The notes: a model not told the origin generated them from the sequence alone. A DNA stretch of 64,000 nucleotides from Bradyrhizobium sp. AUGA SZCCT0158 (GCF_018130065.1 NZ_JAFCME010000001.1:310001-374000), one strand, 5' to 3'; numbered from the stretch's first letter, positions 52,213-61,000 are shown. Numbers and translations: made by a program.

Positions 52213-53520
52213 ATGGCTGAGGTCTGGACCCCAATGGCATCGGCGAACTCGCTGTGGGCGAGCACGGCGACGCCGTTGCGGACCTTTCCTGTGCTGTCGG
52301 GCGAGGTTCAGGCTGACGTCGTCATCATCGGCGCCGGCTATACCGGCCTCTCCGCTGCGCATCACATCGCCAAAAGCGGCCTCGTGCCTGTTGTGCTGGA
52401 GGCCAACCGTCCCGGCTGGGGCGCCAGCGGACGCAATGGCGGCGTCATCACCGCAAAATTCCGGCAATCGTTCCGCGGCATCGATGCGGCCCACGGCCGC
52501 GCGATGGCCAAGCGCATGTACGAGATCGCGTATGAATCGACCGAGATCGTGGAGGAACTGGTTTCGGAATTCGGCATCACCGCAGCGCGGCTGACGCGGA
52601 CCGGACAGGTCAAGGCCGCGCACAACCATGCGACGCTCAAAGCTGCGATCGACGAAGCCGAATGGATGAAGCGCGAGATGGGCGATGCGGAGGTCCGGAT
52701 CCTCGACGCCCATGAAGTGCGCGAGGAAACCGGCTCAAAGGCGTTCGTCGGCGGCGTGCTCAATCCGGGTTCCGGCGGCATCCATCCGCTGAATTATCTG
52801 CATGGCCTCGCCGAAGGGATCGCGGCGCGCGGTGTCGCGATCTATCAGGAAAGCCCGGCGCTGCGGATACGGCGCGAGAACGGGCTTTCCATTGTCGAAA
52901 CACCCGAAGGCGCGGTGCGCGCGCGGCAAGTCATCATCGCCACCAACAGCTATTCCGACCTGACCGACGCGACGCGCCATATGCAGCACACCGTGGTGCC
53001 GTTCCGCAGCGCCATCATCGCCACAGACCGGTTGCCGCATAACCTCGCCGGCAGCCTGATGCCATCAGGGCGAACCTATACCGAGACCAAGCGGATGATG
53101 CGCTGGTTCCGCATGGTCGACGATCGCGTGATCTTCGGCGGCCGCGGCGCCTTCGGCAAACAGGATTCGGAAGCTGCGTTCGACGCGCTGCGCAAGGCCA
53201 TGGTCGGCATCTTCCCGGAACTGAACGACACGCCGCTGGCATTCAAATGGTCGGGCCTCGTCGGCATGACGCTGGATTCGATGCCGCATATCGGCCGGCT
53301 CGACGACCACACCCTGTTCTCGATGGGCTACAACGGCGCCGGGGTCGCGATGTCCAGCCTGATGGGGCGTTATCTCGCGGCCTTCGTGCGCGGCGAACAG
53401 CCGGATGTCGGCCTGCTCGATGCACGCCGCCTCAAGGTCATTCCATTTTATCCGCTGCGCGAACCGGCCGTCCGAATGGTCGCCGGCTGGTACCAGTTTT
53501 TGGACGCGATCGGGCAATAG
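52213..53520 (+). CDS. FAD-dependent oxidoreductase, PuuB-like (gamma-glutamylputrescine oxidase type)
   Basis: 435 residues of the DAO family. FAD motif IIGAGYTGLSAAHHIAKSG near residue 37, then LEANRPGWGASGRNGGVI, and C-terminal FSMGYNGAGVAMSSLMG. These are the features of PuuB-like oxidases that act on gamma-glutamylated amines or on N-methyl amino acids. It is in the polyamine-type transporter operon, but no gamma-glutamylputrescine synthetase (PuuA) or PuuD is in this window, so the full Puu route is not shown. About 30% like in layout to the oxidase at 38516 by eye only. Confidence 0.86.
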   Translation: MAEVWTPMASANSLWASTATPLRTFPVLSGEVQADVVIIGAGYTGLSAAHHIAKSGLVPVVLEANRPGWGASGRNGGVITAKFRQSFRGIDAAHGRAMAKRMYEIAYESTEIVEELVSEFGITAARLTRTGQVKAAHNHATLKAAIDEAEWMKREMGDAEVRILDAHEVREETGSKAFVGGVLNPGSGGIHPLNYLHGLAEGIAARGVAIYQESPALRIRRENGLSIVETPEGAVRARQVIIATNSYSDLTDATRHMQHTVVPFRSAIIATDRLPHNLAGSLMPSGRTYTETKRMMRWFRMVDDRVIFGGRGAFGKQDSEAAFDALRKAMVGIFPELNDTPLAFKWSGLVGMTLDSMPHIGRLDDHTLFSMGYNGAGVAMSSLMGRYLAAFVRGEQPDVGLLDARRLKVIPFYPLREPAVRMVAGWYQFLDAIGQ

Positions 53521-53558
53521 CAACGCAAAGGCCCGGTCATAACAGGAGGGAACGGAAG

Positions 53559-54620
53559 ATGGCAGTTGCATCCAACACAGGACTACGCGCGCTGTTCGGC
53601 GCAGCGCTCGGGCTTTTGGCGTCAACCAGCATTGCGGCCAACGCCGCCGAGCAGATCACCTTCGTGTCGCAGGGCGGCGCCTATCAGAAGGCGCAGACGG
53701 TTGCGATCCTCGATCCCTCGGCCAAGAAGCTCGGCATCACCATCAACCAGGACAGCATTCCCGATGCCTGGCCGGTGATCAAATCGCAGGTCGCAAGCGG
53801 CAAGCCGATCTGGGACGTGGTTGACGTGCCGACCGGCTATTGCCTGCGCGGCGGCGAACAGGGACTGATCGAAAAACTCGATTTCTCGAAGATCCCCAAC
53901 GCGGCCGCGATGCCGGAAGCCTATCGCAACGCCTATTCGGTGGCGTACGAGTTCTATTCGAGCGTGCTGGCCTACAGCCAGAAGAAATATCCTGATGGAG
54001 CTGCGCCCAATAGCTGGGCCGACTTCTGGGACGTGAAGAAATTCCCCGGCCGCCGCGCGCTGCGCAACCACCCCATTGCGACGCTGGAAGCAGCGCTGAT
54101 GGCCGATGGCGTCGCACCCGACAAGCTCTATCCGCTCGACGTCGACCGCGCCTTCAAGAAGCTCGAGGAGATCAAGCCCAACATCACGGTGTGGTGGACC
54201 TCGGGCGCGCAATCGGCGCAGCTCTTGAACGACGGCGAGGTCGACATGGTGATGGCCTGGAACGGCCGCGTCAGCGCGCTGACCAAGGAAGGCGCCAAGG
54301 TCGCCTATACCTATAATCAGGGCATCCTGCAGAGCACCTCGCTGTGCATCCTCAAGGGCGCGCCGAATCTGGCGACCGCGGTCAAGTTCCTCAACGAGGC
54401 GGTCGATCCCGTCCATCAGGCCAATCTGCCGCTGCACATCGATTACGGCCCGGCGAACCCGAAGGCGTTCGATACCGGCGTGGTCAAGCCGGAGCGCGTC
54501 GCGCAACTGCCGAGCGCGCCCGACAACGCCAAGAAGCAGGCGCTGATGTCCTATGCGTGGTGGGCGTCGCCCGAAGGCGAAGCCGCCGAGAAGCGCTGGG
54601 TCTCCTTCGTGCAGAAATAG
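53559..54620 (+). CDS. Polyamine-type solute-binding protein (PotD/PotF-like)
   Basis: 353 residues with a Sec signal peptide (about 1-30, ending IAANAAEQ). Family 1/8 marks: ITFVSQGGAYQKAQTVAI, WDVVDVPTGYCLRGGEQG, PNSWADFWDVKKFPGRRAL, VWWTSGAQSAQLLNDGEVDMVMAWNGR. The start ATG 53559 has AGGAGGG upstream. Periplasmic receptor for a polyamine-like or related cationic ligand, served by the permeases downstream. A short hairpin (54634-54658) follows and may lower expression of the permeases relative to this abundant protein. Confidence 0.9.
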   Translation: MAVASNTGLRALFGAALGLLASTSIAANAAEQITFVSQGGAYQKAQTVAILDPSAKKLGITINQDSIPDAWPVIKSQVASGKPIWDVVDVPTGYCLRGGEQGLIEKLDFSKIPNAAAMPEAYRNAYSVAYEFYSSVLAYSQKKYPDGAAPNSWADFWDVKKFPGRRALRNHPIATLEAALMADGVAPDKLYPLDVDRAFKKLEEIKPNITVWWTSGAQSAQLLNDGEVDMVMAWNGRVSALTKEGAKVAYTYNQGILQSTSLCILKGAPNLATAVKFLNEAVDPVHQANLPLHIDYGPANPKAFDTGVVKPERVAQLPSAPDNAKKQALMSYAWWASPEGEAAEKRWVSFVQK

Positions 54621-54633
54621 GCGAAAATAATCC

Positions 54634-54658
54634 GGAGCGGAGTTCGGCACCCCGCTCC
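54634..54658 (+). terminator. Intra-operon hairpin between solute-binding protein and permease genes
   Basis: GGAGCGG (54634-54640) and CCGCTCC (54652-54658) form a 7-base perfect stem with an 11-base loop. No T-run follows, so partial termination or mRNA processing and stabilisation is more likely than a full stop. Confidence 0.5.
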
Positions 54659-54687
54659 AGCCATCCGGCCATGACAGGAAAACCGCA

Positions 54688-55557
54688 TTGATCCATTCCA
54701 CACCAGACCTCTCGTTGCGCCACCATCGCCGCGAACAGGGCCTGATGCTGGCATTGGCGTCGCCGGCGCTGCTGGTGATCCTGCTCTTGATCGTACTCCC
54801 GGTAGGCTGGCTCGCCTGGCAGTCGATCTATCATGACGGCTTCACGCTGGAGAACTATCGCCGCATCTTCAGCGAAGCCATCTACTGGCGCAGCTTCTCG
54901 CTGACCTTCCAGATCAGCCTGCTGGTGACCGTGCTGGCGCTGCTGCTCGGCTATCCCATCGCCTATGCCGCGAGCGTGGTGCCGAAGGGATGGAGCGTAT
55001 TGATTCTCGCGCTGGTGATTCTGCCGTTCTGGACCAGCGTCCTGGTGCGGGCCTATGCCTGGCTGGCGCTGCTGCAACGCACCGGGGTGGTCAACCAGTT
55101 CCTGCAATATCTCGGGATTATCGACGAGCCGCTGGCGCTGGTGCACAACACGTTCGGCACCGTCGTGGCGACCGTGCATATCCTGCTGCCGTTCATGGTG
55201 CTGCCGCTCTACGCCACCATGCAGAAGATCCCGCACGATCTGATGCAGGCGGGCGCCAGCCTCGGCGGCAGTCCGTCGCATAATTTCTGGCGGATCTTCC
55301 TGCCGCTGTCGCTGCCCGGCGTGCTCGCCGGCACCACGCTGGTGTTCGTGCTGTGCCTCGGTTTCTACATCACGCCGGAACTGCTCGGCGGCGGCCGCAC
55401 CGTGATGGTGTCGCTGCTGGTCAGCCGCAACGTCGAGCTCTACGACCAATGGGGCGCCGCAAGCGCCGTCGGCGTGGTGCTGCTGGTCAGCGTTCTCGTC
55501 ATTTTCCTCATCGTCGGCCGGTTCATCCCGCTCGACCGCATCCTGGGGCAAAAATGA
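54688..55557 (+). CDS. Polyamine-type ABC transporter permease (PotB-like)
   Basis: 289 residues. Six membrane helices, first near residue 25-48 (LALASPALLVILLLIVLPVG). PotB-like marks: PYWTSVLVRAYAW-type loop as FWTSVLVRAYAWLALLQRTG and ASLGGSPSHNFWRIFLPLSLPG EAA loop near 190. Starts at TTG 54688 with AGGAAA upstream; stop overlaps the next permease ATG by four bases. Confidence 0.9.
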   Translation: MIHSTPDLSLRHHRREQGLMLALASPALLVILLLIVLPVGWLAWQSIYHDGFTLENYRRIFSEAIYWRSFSLTFQISLLVTVLALLLGYPIAYAASVVPKGWSVLILALVILPFWTSVLVRAYAWLALLQRTGVVNQFLQYLGIIDEPLALVHNTFGTVVATVHILLPFMVLPLYATMQKIPHDLMQAGASLGGSPSHNFWRIFLPLSLPGVLAGTTLVFVLCLGFYITPELLGGGRTVMVSLLVSRNVELYDQWGAASAVGVVLLVSVLVIFLIVGRFIPLDRILGQK

Positions 55558-56339
55558 AGACGTTCTCGCTCCCCCGCATCGTCTTCGTCGTGTTCTGCGC
55601 ACTGGTGCTGCTGTACCTGATCCTGCCGGTGCTGATCATCGTGCCGATGTCGTTTTCGAGCACCCGCTTCCTGACCTTCCCGCCGCCATCGCTGTCGCTG
55701 CGCTGGTACGAGGAGTATATCGGCAATGCGGCCTGGATGCAGGCGACCCGCGTCACGTTTGCTGTGGCCGCCCTCACCGTCCTGATTGCAACGCCGCTCG
55801 GCGTCGCCGCGGCCTACGCCATCAGCAATTCGAAAATGCGCCTCATGCGCATTGTCCACATGATGCTGATGCTGCCACTGGTGGTGCCGATCATCATCAC
55901 GGCGGTCGGCATCTTCTTCGTCTATGCCAAAGTTGGACTGGTGGCGACGATGTCGGGACTGGTGCTCGCCAATGTCATGCTCGGCCTGCCCTATGTCATC
56001 ACGTCGGTGGTGGCGGGGCTGCAGAGTTTCGATCCGGCGCAAGAGATGGTGGCGCGCAGCCTCGGCATGAACCGATTGCGCAGCTTTTTCGCCGTCACGC
56101 TGCCGCAGATCAAGGCGAGCGTGCTGACCGGCGCGATCTTCGCCTTCATCTCGGCGATGGACGAGACGGTGGTCGGCCTGTTCATATCAGGCGGCCAATA
56201 CCAGCCGCTGACAAAACGGATGTTCACCGCGCTGCGCGACGAGATCGATCCGACGATAGCCGCGATCAGCACGCTGATGACCGCGGCCTCGTTCCTGCTG
56301 GTGCTGATCGCCAGCACCCGGCAGAAGAAGAGCGGCTGA
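55554..56339 (+). CDS. Polyamine-type ABC transporter permease (PotC-like)
   Basis: 261 residues, six membrane helices, PotC family. Seen: first helix residues 8-30, SFSSTRFLTFPPPSLSLRWY and the EAA loop ARSLGMNRLRSFFAVTLPQIKAS near 170, then DETVVGLFISG, a PotC hallmark. ATG overlaps the PotB-like stop (ATGA). Last gene of the operon. Confidence 0.91.
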   Translation: MKTFSLPRIVFVVFCALVLLYLILPVLIIVPMSFSSTRFLTFPPPSLSLRWYEEYIGNAAWMQATRVTFAVAALTVLIATPLGVAAAYAISNSKMRLMRIVHMMLMLPLVVPIIITAVGIFFVYAKVGLVATMSGLVLANVMLGLPYVITSVVAGLQSFDPAQEMVARSLGMNRLRSFFAVTLPQIKASVLTGAIFAFISAMDETVVGLFISGGQYQPLTKRMFTALRDEIDPTIAAISTLMTAASFLLVLIASTRQKKSG

Positions 56340-56362
56340 CTGCGTGAGGTCGGCCGTCGCCG

Positions 56363-56578
56363 TTAGCGTTTCGGCGGGTGCGAGAAGACCATCGACATAT
56401 CCTCGAACTCCTCGATCGGGAGCTTGTTCGCGGCGGTCGAAGAGGAATGTTGCGGCGATGACACCAGACCGGTTGTCCCGGTGGCGCGATGGCCCCATAG
56501 CGAATGCGAGGGCAGCATGGTGATCGCGGCGGCAAGAATGGCGACTGCAATGAATCCAGAAAGCATCAAACGGTTCAT
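56363..56578 (-). CDS. Small membrane-anchored or exported protein of unknown function
   Basis: 71 residues. One hydrophobic segment at residues 5-22 (LMLSGFIAVAILAAAITML) acts as signal or anchor, followed by a Ser/Thr-rich stretch and a charged end (IEEFEDMSMVFSHPPKR). A strong GGAGGTT ribosome site seven bases before the ATG supports real translation. No family recognised. Downstream of the polyamine operon, convergent. Confidence 0.65.
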   Translation of the reverse strand: MNRLMLSGFIAVAILAAAITMLPSHSLWGHRATGTTGLVSSPQHSSSTAANKLPIEEFEDMSMVFSHPPKR

Positions 56579-56797
56579 GGCAAACCTCCGTTAGGAGAAG
56601 CCCACCCCACGTGTCCCTTAGCGTGAAGCCCGACGCGCGGATGTGAACTGCGTCACAGACGGCGTTCACGCTTTCTCTAGCGCACCCTGACGCGCTCGGG
56701 GAATTGTACCAAGACGGCACGGTCGTGTTCGAAGCCGATGGACTGCACTGGGCCCCGTTACCGTCAGCGCCATGGCAGATTTCACTGAGGGACGAGA
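56579..56797. other. Intergenic region, no feature identified
   Basis: About 220 bases upstream of the 71-residue gene and downstream of the 145-residue gene. Apart from the ribosome site of the small gene nothing recognisable; short frames here look random. Confidence 0.4.
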
Positions 56798-57235
56798 TCA
56801 AGGTTCCGGCCTTGTTGCCAAACAAGGATCTAGGAGGATGTGATCGGCATCGCGCCGTCGGTATCCGCCCCTCACGATAATCCTGTCACCGGTCTCCATG
56901 CCATTGGACTGGTAGGTCACGCACATAATCCGGACATCGGGCGGAGAACACAGCACGAGATACCACAACACTCCATCTGTCTTTACCGCCGTGAGACTGC
57001 CGGCTACGGAAAGATCGATCCGGTAGTCGAGCTCCGGAACGCCATCCGACATCGGCCTCACCTCTCTGCACTCGGCGGCCATCCGCGCAGGCTGGTCCGC
57101 CTCCGAGAATGCGGGCCGCCTGGTGAACATCCGGTCCGACGCAAGCGATGGAACCGAACTCGGCATCACAAGGCATATGGCGACGACGGCTATCGATAGT
57201 GCGCCGGTCGTTTTCGCGGAGAGATTTGCCGGCAT
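56798..57235 (-). CDS. Hypothetical exported protein
   Basis: 145 residues. The N-terminal 32 residues look like a signal peptide (hydrophobic core ALSIAVVAICLVM, cut near SLASD). The mature part has three cysteines (in AAECREV, VLCSPPDVRIMC and DPCLA) and ends with GDRIIVRGGYRRRDADHILLDPCLA, an OB-fold-like pattern by eye. No family recognised. Seven bases from the beta-lactamase stop on the same strand, so it may be co-transcribed with bla. Ribosome site is weak. Confidence 0.6.
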   Translation of the reverse strand: MPANLSAKTTGALSIAVVAICLVMPSSVPSLASDRMFTRRPAFSEADQPARMAAECREVRPMSDGVPELDYRIDLSVAGSLTAVKTDGVLWYLVLCSPPDVRIMCVTYQSNGMETGDRIIVRGGYRRRDADHILLDPCLATRPEP

Positions 57236-57242
57236 TCCGCAC

Positions 57243-58139
57243 CTAGCCCGGTCTCATCGCCGCGACGGCGCGCGCGATCGAAGCTATGGTGGCGTTTTGT
57301 TGCGCGCTGGGAACGTTGGCGCCTGTCAGATAGGCCGCGACGATGATAGGGGCGCCGTCGGGAGGCCACACCACGGCAACGTCATTGTTCGTGCCGTGGT
57401 CACCGGCGCCGGTCTTGTCGCCGACACGCCAGCCTTTCGCAAACCCTGCGCGCAATCGTGTATCGCCAGTCTTGTTGGCAACCAGCCATGCCGTCAATTG
57501 CTCGCGCGACGTAGCCGACAGCGCCGCAGTCCCAAGGACGAGCCTCTCGAAATTCGAAGCCATCGCATTCGGTGTCGTGGTATCGCGGGGATCGCCGGGC
57601 AGCGCCTGGTTGAGCGAAGGTTCGTCCCGGTCGAGCCGCGTGACCTGATCGCCGAGCCCTCGCGCGAAGGCGGTCAACCCGGGAGGTCCGCCGATGCTGG
57701 CGAGCAGCAGGTTGCCCGCAGTGTTGTCGCTCCGTGTCATCGCCGCGTCGCAGATTTCAGCGAGCGTCATGCCGTCGCCCCCGACGTGCTTTTCGGTCAC
57801 AGGTGAGTACACCACGATTGCGGATGCGTCGAAGGTTATGCGCCGCATCAGTTGCTCCTTCCCGGCATCCACCCGCGCCAGCACCGCCGCGGCCGCCAGC
57901 GCCTTGAAGGTGCTGCACATCGGGAAACGCTCGTCGCCCCGGTGGACATGACGCGCACCCGTTGCCGTTTCCAACACACAAACGCCGAGCCGGCCACCGC
58001 TCTCGCTCTCCAGACGCTTGATCTCGGCGATCAGTCGTTGATCCGCGGCCGCTGCGCGTGCCGCTTTTGGTAAGCCGCCCAGATCAGCGGCTATCAGTGC
58101 TGCGCCGAAGCCAAGGTGGAACTGTCTCCTGCTGATCAT
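57243..58139 (-). CDS. bla: Class A beta-lactamase with Tat-type signal
   Basis: 298 residues. All class A motifs are present: S-x-x-K in CSTFK (Ser70-type nucleophile), SDN loop in TRSDNTAGN, ExxLN in DEPSLNQ and KTG in VGDKTGAGDHGT. The N-terminus SRRQFHLGFGAALIAA with twin Arg predicts Tat export, known for beta-lactamases of Bradyrhizobium and mycobacteria. The Cys before the nucleophile Ser (C-S-T-F-K) is at the position of Cys69, seen in some carbapenem-hydrolysing class A enzymes, but the partner Cys238 is not evident, so I make no spectrum claim. Divergent AmpR-like regulator. Ribosome site GGAGGG. Confidence 0.95.
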   Translation of the reverse strand: MISRRQFHLGFGAALIAADLGGLPKAARAAAADQRLIAEIKRLESESGGRLGVCVLETATGARHVHRGDERFPMCSTFKALAAAAVLARVDAGKEQLMRRITFDASAIVVYSPVTEKHVGGDGMTLAEICDAAMTRSDNTAGNLLLASIGGPPGLTAFARGLGDQVTRLDRDEPSLNQALPGDPRDTTTPNAMASNFERLVLGTAALSATSREQLTAWLVANKTGDTRLRAGFAKGWRVGDKTGAGDHGTNNDVAVVWPPDGAPIIVAAYLTGANVPSAQQNATIASIARAVAAMRPG

Positions 58140-58218
58140 TTCGAATCCCTCCGGGTTGTGGGCAGGAACGTGCCCAGAAGGCCCTGTCTTGACAAACGAT
58201 CAGTTTTGAATGCAGGCA

Positions 58219-58231
58219 TTAGAAAAACTAG
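58219..58231. promoter_or_regulatory. Candidate AmpR-type binding site in bla/lysR divergent region
   Basis: TTAGAAAAACTAG (58219-58231) is a near-perfect LysR dyad (TAG-N5-CTA) in the 102-base region between bla and the LysR-type gene, 11 bases before the regulator start. Its position is fitting for autoregulation and bla control; the bla -35/-10 were not resolved. Confidence 0.4.
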
Positions 58232-58241
58232 GGTCGAACGA

Positions 58242-59159
58242 ATGCGCCGCAGGACGAAGCTTTCACACCTTCCGCTGAATGCGTTACGAGCCTTTGAGGC
58301 GACGGCGCGCAACCTGAGTTTCACCCGTGCCGGCCTTGAACTCCGCGTAACGCAGGCCGCCGTCAGTCAGCAGGTGAAAGCGCTGGAGGACAGGCTTGGC
58401 GCCCAGCTGTTTCGCCGGTTACCGCGCGGCGTCGCGCTGACCGACGAAGGGCAAGCACTGCTGCCCAGCATCGTCGAGGCTTTCGGGCGGCTCAACGAAG
58501 CGGTCAATCGTTTTGAAGACGGTCGCTACCAGGACGTCATCACGATCGGCGTCGTCGGCACCTTCGCGTCGGGATGGCTGCTGCCGCGGCTCGACACTTT
58601 CAGGAAGGCGTATCCGCGGATCGACTTGCGTCTATTCGCCAATAATAATCGCGTCGACATAGCGGGCGAAGGCCTCGATTACGCCATCAGGTTTGGCGAC
58701 GGCCTCTGGCACGGTACGGACGCGGCCCACCTGATGGGGGCGTCGTTTACTCCGTTCTGCGCGCCGGCACTGGCCCGCAGGCTGAGCCGGCCGGCCGATC
58801 TCAAACGCGAGGTGCTGCTGCGTTCCTATCGACAGGACGAATGGTCGCGCTGGTTTGCCGCGGCGGGACTGCTTAGTCCCGTCATCAAGGGAATGGTGTT
58901 CGATTCATCGATCACGATCGCAAGCGTTGCAGCGCGCGGTACCGGCGTTGCGTTGTTGCCGGCGGAGATGTTTCGGGACGAGGTCCGTGAGCGGCGGCTG
59001 GTACGTCCGTTCAAGACCGAAGTGACACTCGGCGACTACTGGATTACGTCGCTGCATTCCCGGCAACCATCATCTGCGATGCTCTCGTTCAAGAACTGGT
59101 TGCTTGAAACGATTGCAGCGAAAGCGGAAACTCCGACCCGGAACACCCGTAGCCGGTAG
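58242..59159 (+). CDS. LysR family regulator, AmpR/GcvA-like
   Basis: 305 residues from the ATG at 58242. N-terminus LSHLPLNALRAFEATARNLSFTRAGLELRVTQ carries the AmpR/GcvA-type HTH, and the effector domain reads ITIGVVGTFASGWLLPRLDTF with a late SSAMLSFKNWLL. Divergent gene next to a class A beta-lactamase is the classic ampR-bla arrangement, in which muropeptides switch the regulator. An in-frame extension to 58116 enters the bla gene and is rejected. Confidence 0.9.
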   Translation: MRRRTKLSHLPLNALRAFEATARNLSFTRAGLELRVTQAAVSQQVKALEDRLGAQLFRRLPRGVALTDEGQALLPSIVEAFGRLNEAVNRFEDGRYQDVITIGVVGTFASGWLLPRLDTFRKAYPRIDLRLFANNNRVDIAGEGLDYAIRFGDGLWHGTDAAHLMGASFTPFCAPALARRLSRPADLKREVLLRSYRQDEWSRWFAAAGLLSPVIKGMVFDSSITIASVAARGTGVALLPAEMFRDEVRERRLVRPFKTEVTLGDYWITSLHSRQPSSAMLSFKNWLLETIAAKAETPTRNTRSR

Positions 59160-59223
59160 TGGTGCGCACGCCGCCTCCTGGCCCTGCAGCCGCGGTCGGC
59201 GGGCAAGGCGTGACGAGTGTTCC

Positions 59224-60537
59224 CTAGCGCTTCGTGGCGCGCTCCAGGAACTGCACCAAGGCGGCACGGTCCTGTTCGGAGCCGATGCGCTGCTCGGGCA
59301 TCTTGGTCCCCGGCGTGTAGGCCGCAGGCCCGATCTCGAACAATTTCGAAACCGTCTCCGGCGTCCAGACGATATCGAGCCGCTTGAGCGCGTCGGAGAA
59401 ATCATAACCCGGCAAGGTCGCGATGCGCCGGCCGAACAGACCGGCCAGCGTCGGCCCTGCCCGGTTGGCCTGATCGGCGCCGAGCGTGTGGCAGGCTATG
59501 CAGGCACGAAAAATATCCGCGCCGCGGTCGCCGGCATACGCGGCCAGCGGGTCTGCGGTGTGTTCAAACAGCAAGGGATCGACGGGTTCTCCGGTCACCG
59601 CGTTCCAGCGGCGGATGGTGTTGTCAGCACCGCCGGTAAGCAGCGTTCGACTGTCAGGCAGAAACGCCACCGACCAGACCGGCAGCCCCGGACCTACCAA
59701 TGTGCGCGCGAGATTGCGCGTCTTGCGATCGATCACCGCGACCGCGCCACCAATGCCGGCGGCTGCGACCCACGCGCCGTCGAGCGAGATCGTCATCGAG
59801 ATCACGGGCCTCGGGCCGGCTTCAACGTCACCGGCGCGCGCACCGTCGCTGCCCAGAAAATACAGTCTACCGTCGGCGCCTCCGACCGCGATTTCGCCAT
59901 CACGGCTGATCGCTACCGCATTCAGCGGGGTCGGCATCGTAATGACTGATGGCGGCGACGTGCCCGCCAGCGGCCAGATGCGAACGCTCTGATCGTAGCT
60001 GACGCTGACCAGGGTGCGGCCGTCGGGCGCGAAGGCGACGCCGTTGACGTTCTGGGTATGCCCTTCCAGCACGCGCGGCGCGCCGCCCGCGAGCGGCCAC
60101 AGGCGCACCGTTTGATCCCACGACACGGAGGCCAATGTTGCGCCGTCAGGCGAAACCGCAAGGGCTGCGATCGGCGCGATGTGGCCTTCCAGCACCGCAT
60201 CGGGGCGGGTTTTGCCGGCGGTCCAGATCGCAATGCGCCCATCGGCGCCCGCGGTCGCGGCCCGACCATCCCGGAGCAACGCCACCGCATTGACGGCGTC
60301 GGCGTGGAAACGGAGCACCTGCTCAGCCGCATTCGATGTCAGCGACCAGCGGATCGCGGTTGAATCGAAGCTGCCTGAAATGGCGCTCGCACCGTCAGGT
60401 GAAAGCGCCAAGGCCCGCACCGGCCCGCCATGGCCGCGCAACTGCGCGTGGGCGGCGCTGGTTCCAAGCGCCGGCAGGACCAGCAAAGCGGTCCAGGTCA
60501 GCGCTACGAGGCGGCGGATGGTGTGAGCACGGAGCAT
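59224..60537 (-). CDS. WD40-repeat beta-propeller fused to c-type cytochrome
   Basis: 437 residues. Signal peptide about 1-32, then seven WD40-like blades (for example LRGHGGPVRALALSPDGASAI, LEGHIAPIAALAVSPDGATLA, LEGHTQNVNGVAFAPDGRTLV) to about residue 330, and a C-terminal cytochrome c domain with CIACH heme motif near 345 and axial Met in PGTKMPEQR. Class I c-type layout (AGPTLAGLFGRR). Periplasmic electron carrier whose propeller may dock a partner. It follows formate dehydrogenase genes and a DUF971 gene, so it might accept or relay electrons there, but that is inference. Confidence 0.85.
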   Translation of the reverse strand: MLRAHTIRRLVALTWTALLVLPALGTSAAHAQLRGHGGPVRALALSPDGASAISGSFDSTAIRWSLTSNAAEQVLRFHADAVNAVALLRDGRAATAGADGRIAIWTAGKTRPDAVLEGHIAPIAALAVSPDGATLASVSWDQTVRLWPLAGGAPRVLEGHTQNVNGVAFAPDGRTLVSVSYDQSVRIWPLAGTSPPSVITMPTPLNAVAISRDGEIAVGGADGRLYFLGSDGARAGDVEAGPRPVISMTISLDGAWVAAAGIGGAVAVIDRKTRNLARTLVGPGLPVWSVAFLPDSRTLLTGGADNTIRRWNAVTGEPVDPLLFEHTADPLAAYAGDRGADIFRACIACHTLGADQANRAGPTLAGLFGRRIATLPGYDFSDALKRLDIVWTPETVSKLFEIGPAAYTPGTKMPEQRIGSEQDRAALVQFLERATKR

Positions 60538-60589
60538 TCGCGGCGATCGTTTCGTCCGTTCGTGTCGCCGTCAAGGCAGCGAGAGAGGA

Positions 60590-60988
60590 TCAACGCATGC
60601 CCGGTCTGTCGCGGTCGAGGGCCTTGGCCTGGAGCTCGTCGAGATAATCCTGAAAACGCCGCTCGGCGTTGATGCCGAGATCGTGGAGGAACGCCCAGGA
60701 GTAGATGCCGGTATTGTGCATGTCGTCGAAGCCGAGCCGCACGGCGTAATTGCCGACGGGATCGACGGAGAGAATGGTCACGTTGCGCTTGCCGCCGACT
60801 GTCTTGCGCTGCGCTTCGGAATGCCCCTGCACCTCGGCGGACGGACTGGTCACCCGGAGCAGTTCGGCCGACAGGTTGAAATCGGCACCGTCGTCAAAGC
60901 TGACATGAAGGGCGCGGCGGTCCTTCACCAGCCGGATTTCCACCGGCCACGCCGCAGCTGCCTTAGCTTCCTTGGGCGCGTTCAACAT
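60590..60988 (-). CDS. DUF971 domain protein (gamma-butyrobetaine hydroxylase N-terminal-like)
   Basis: 132 residues from the ATG at 60988 (an in-frame TTG at 60997 is less likely). DUF971 marks: WPVEIRLVKDRRALHVSFDDG, LLRVTSPSAEVQGH and VGNYAVRLGFDDMHNTGIYSW. The domain also occurs in Fe-S maintenance proteins, and stand-alone copies are often next to formate dehydrogenase or apbC-type genes. Twelve bases after the 51-residue gene, same strand. Probable accessory role in Fe-S or formate dehydrogenase function. Confidence 0.85.
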   Translation of the reverse strand: MLNAPKEAKAAAAWPVEIRLVKDRRALHVSFDDGADFNLSAELLRVTSPSAEVQGHSEAQRKTVGGKRNVTILSVDPVGNYAVRLGFDDMHNTGIYSWAFLHDLGINAERRFQDYLDELQAKALDRDRPGMR

Positions 60989-61000
60989 CCGATCCAAAAA

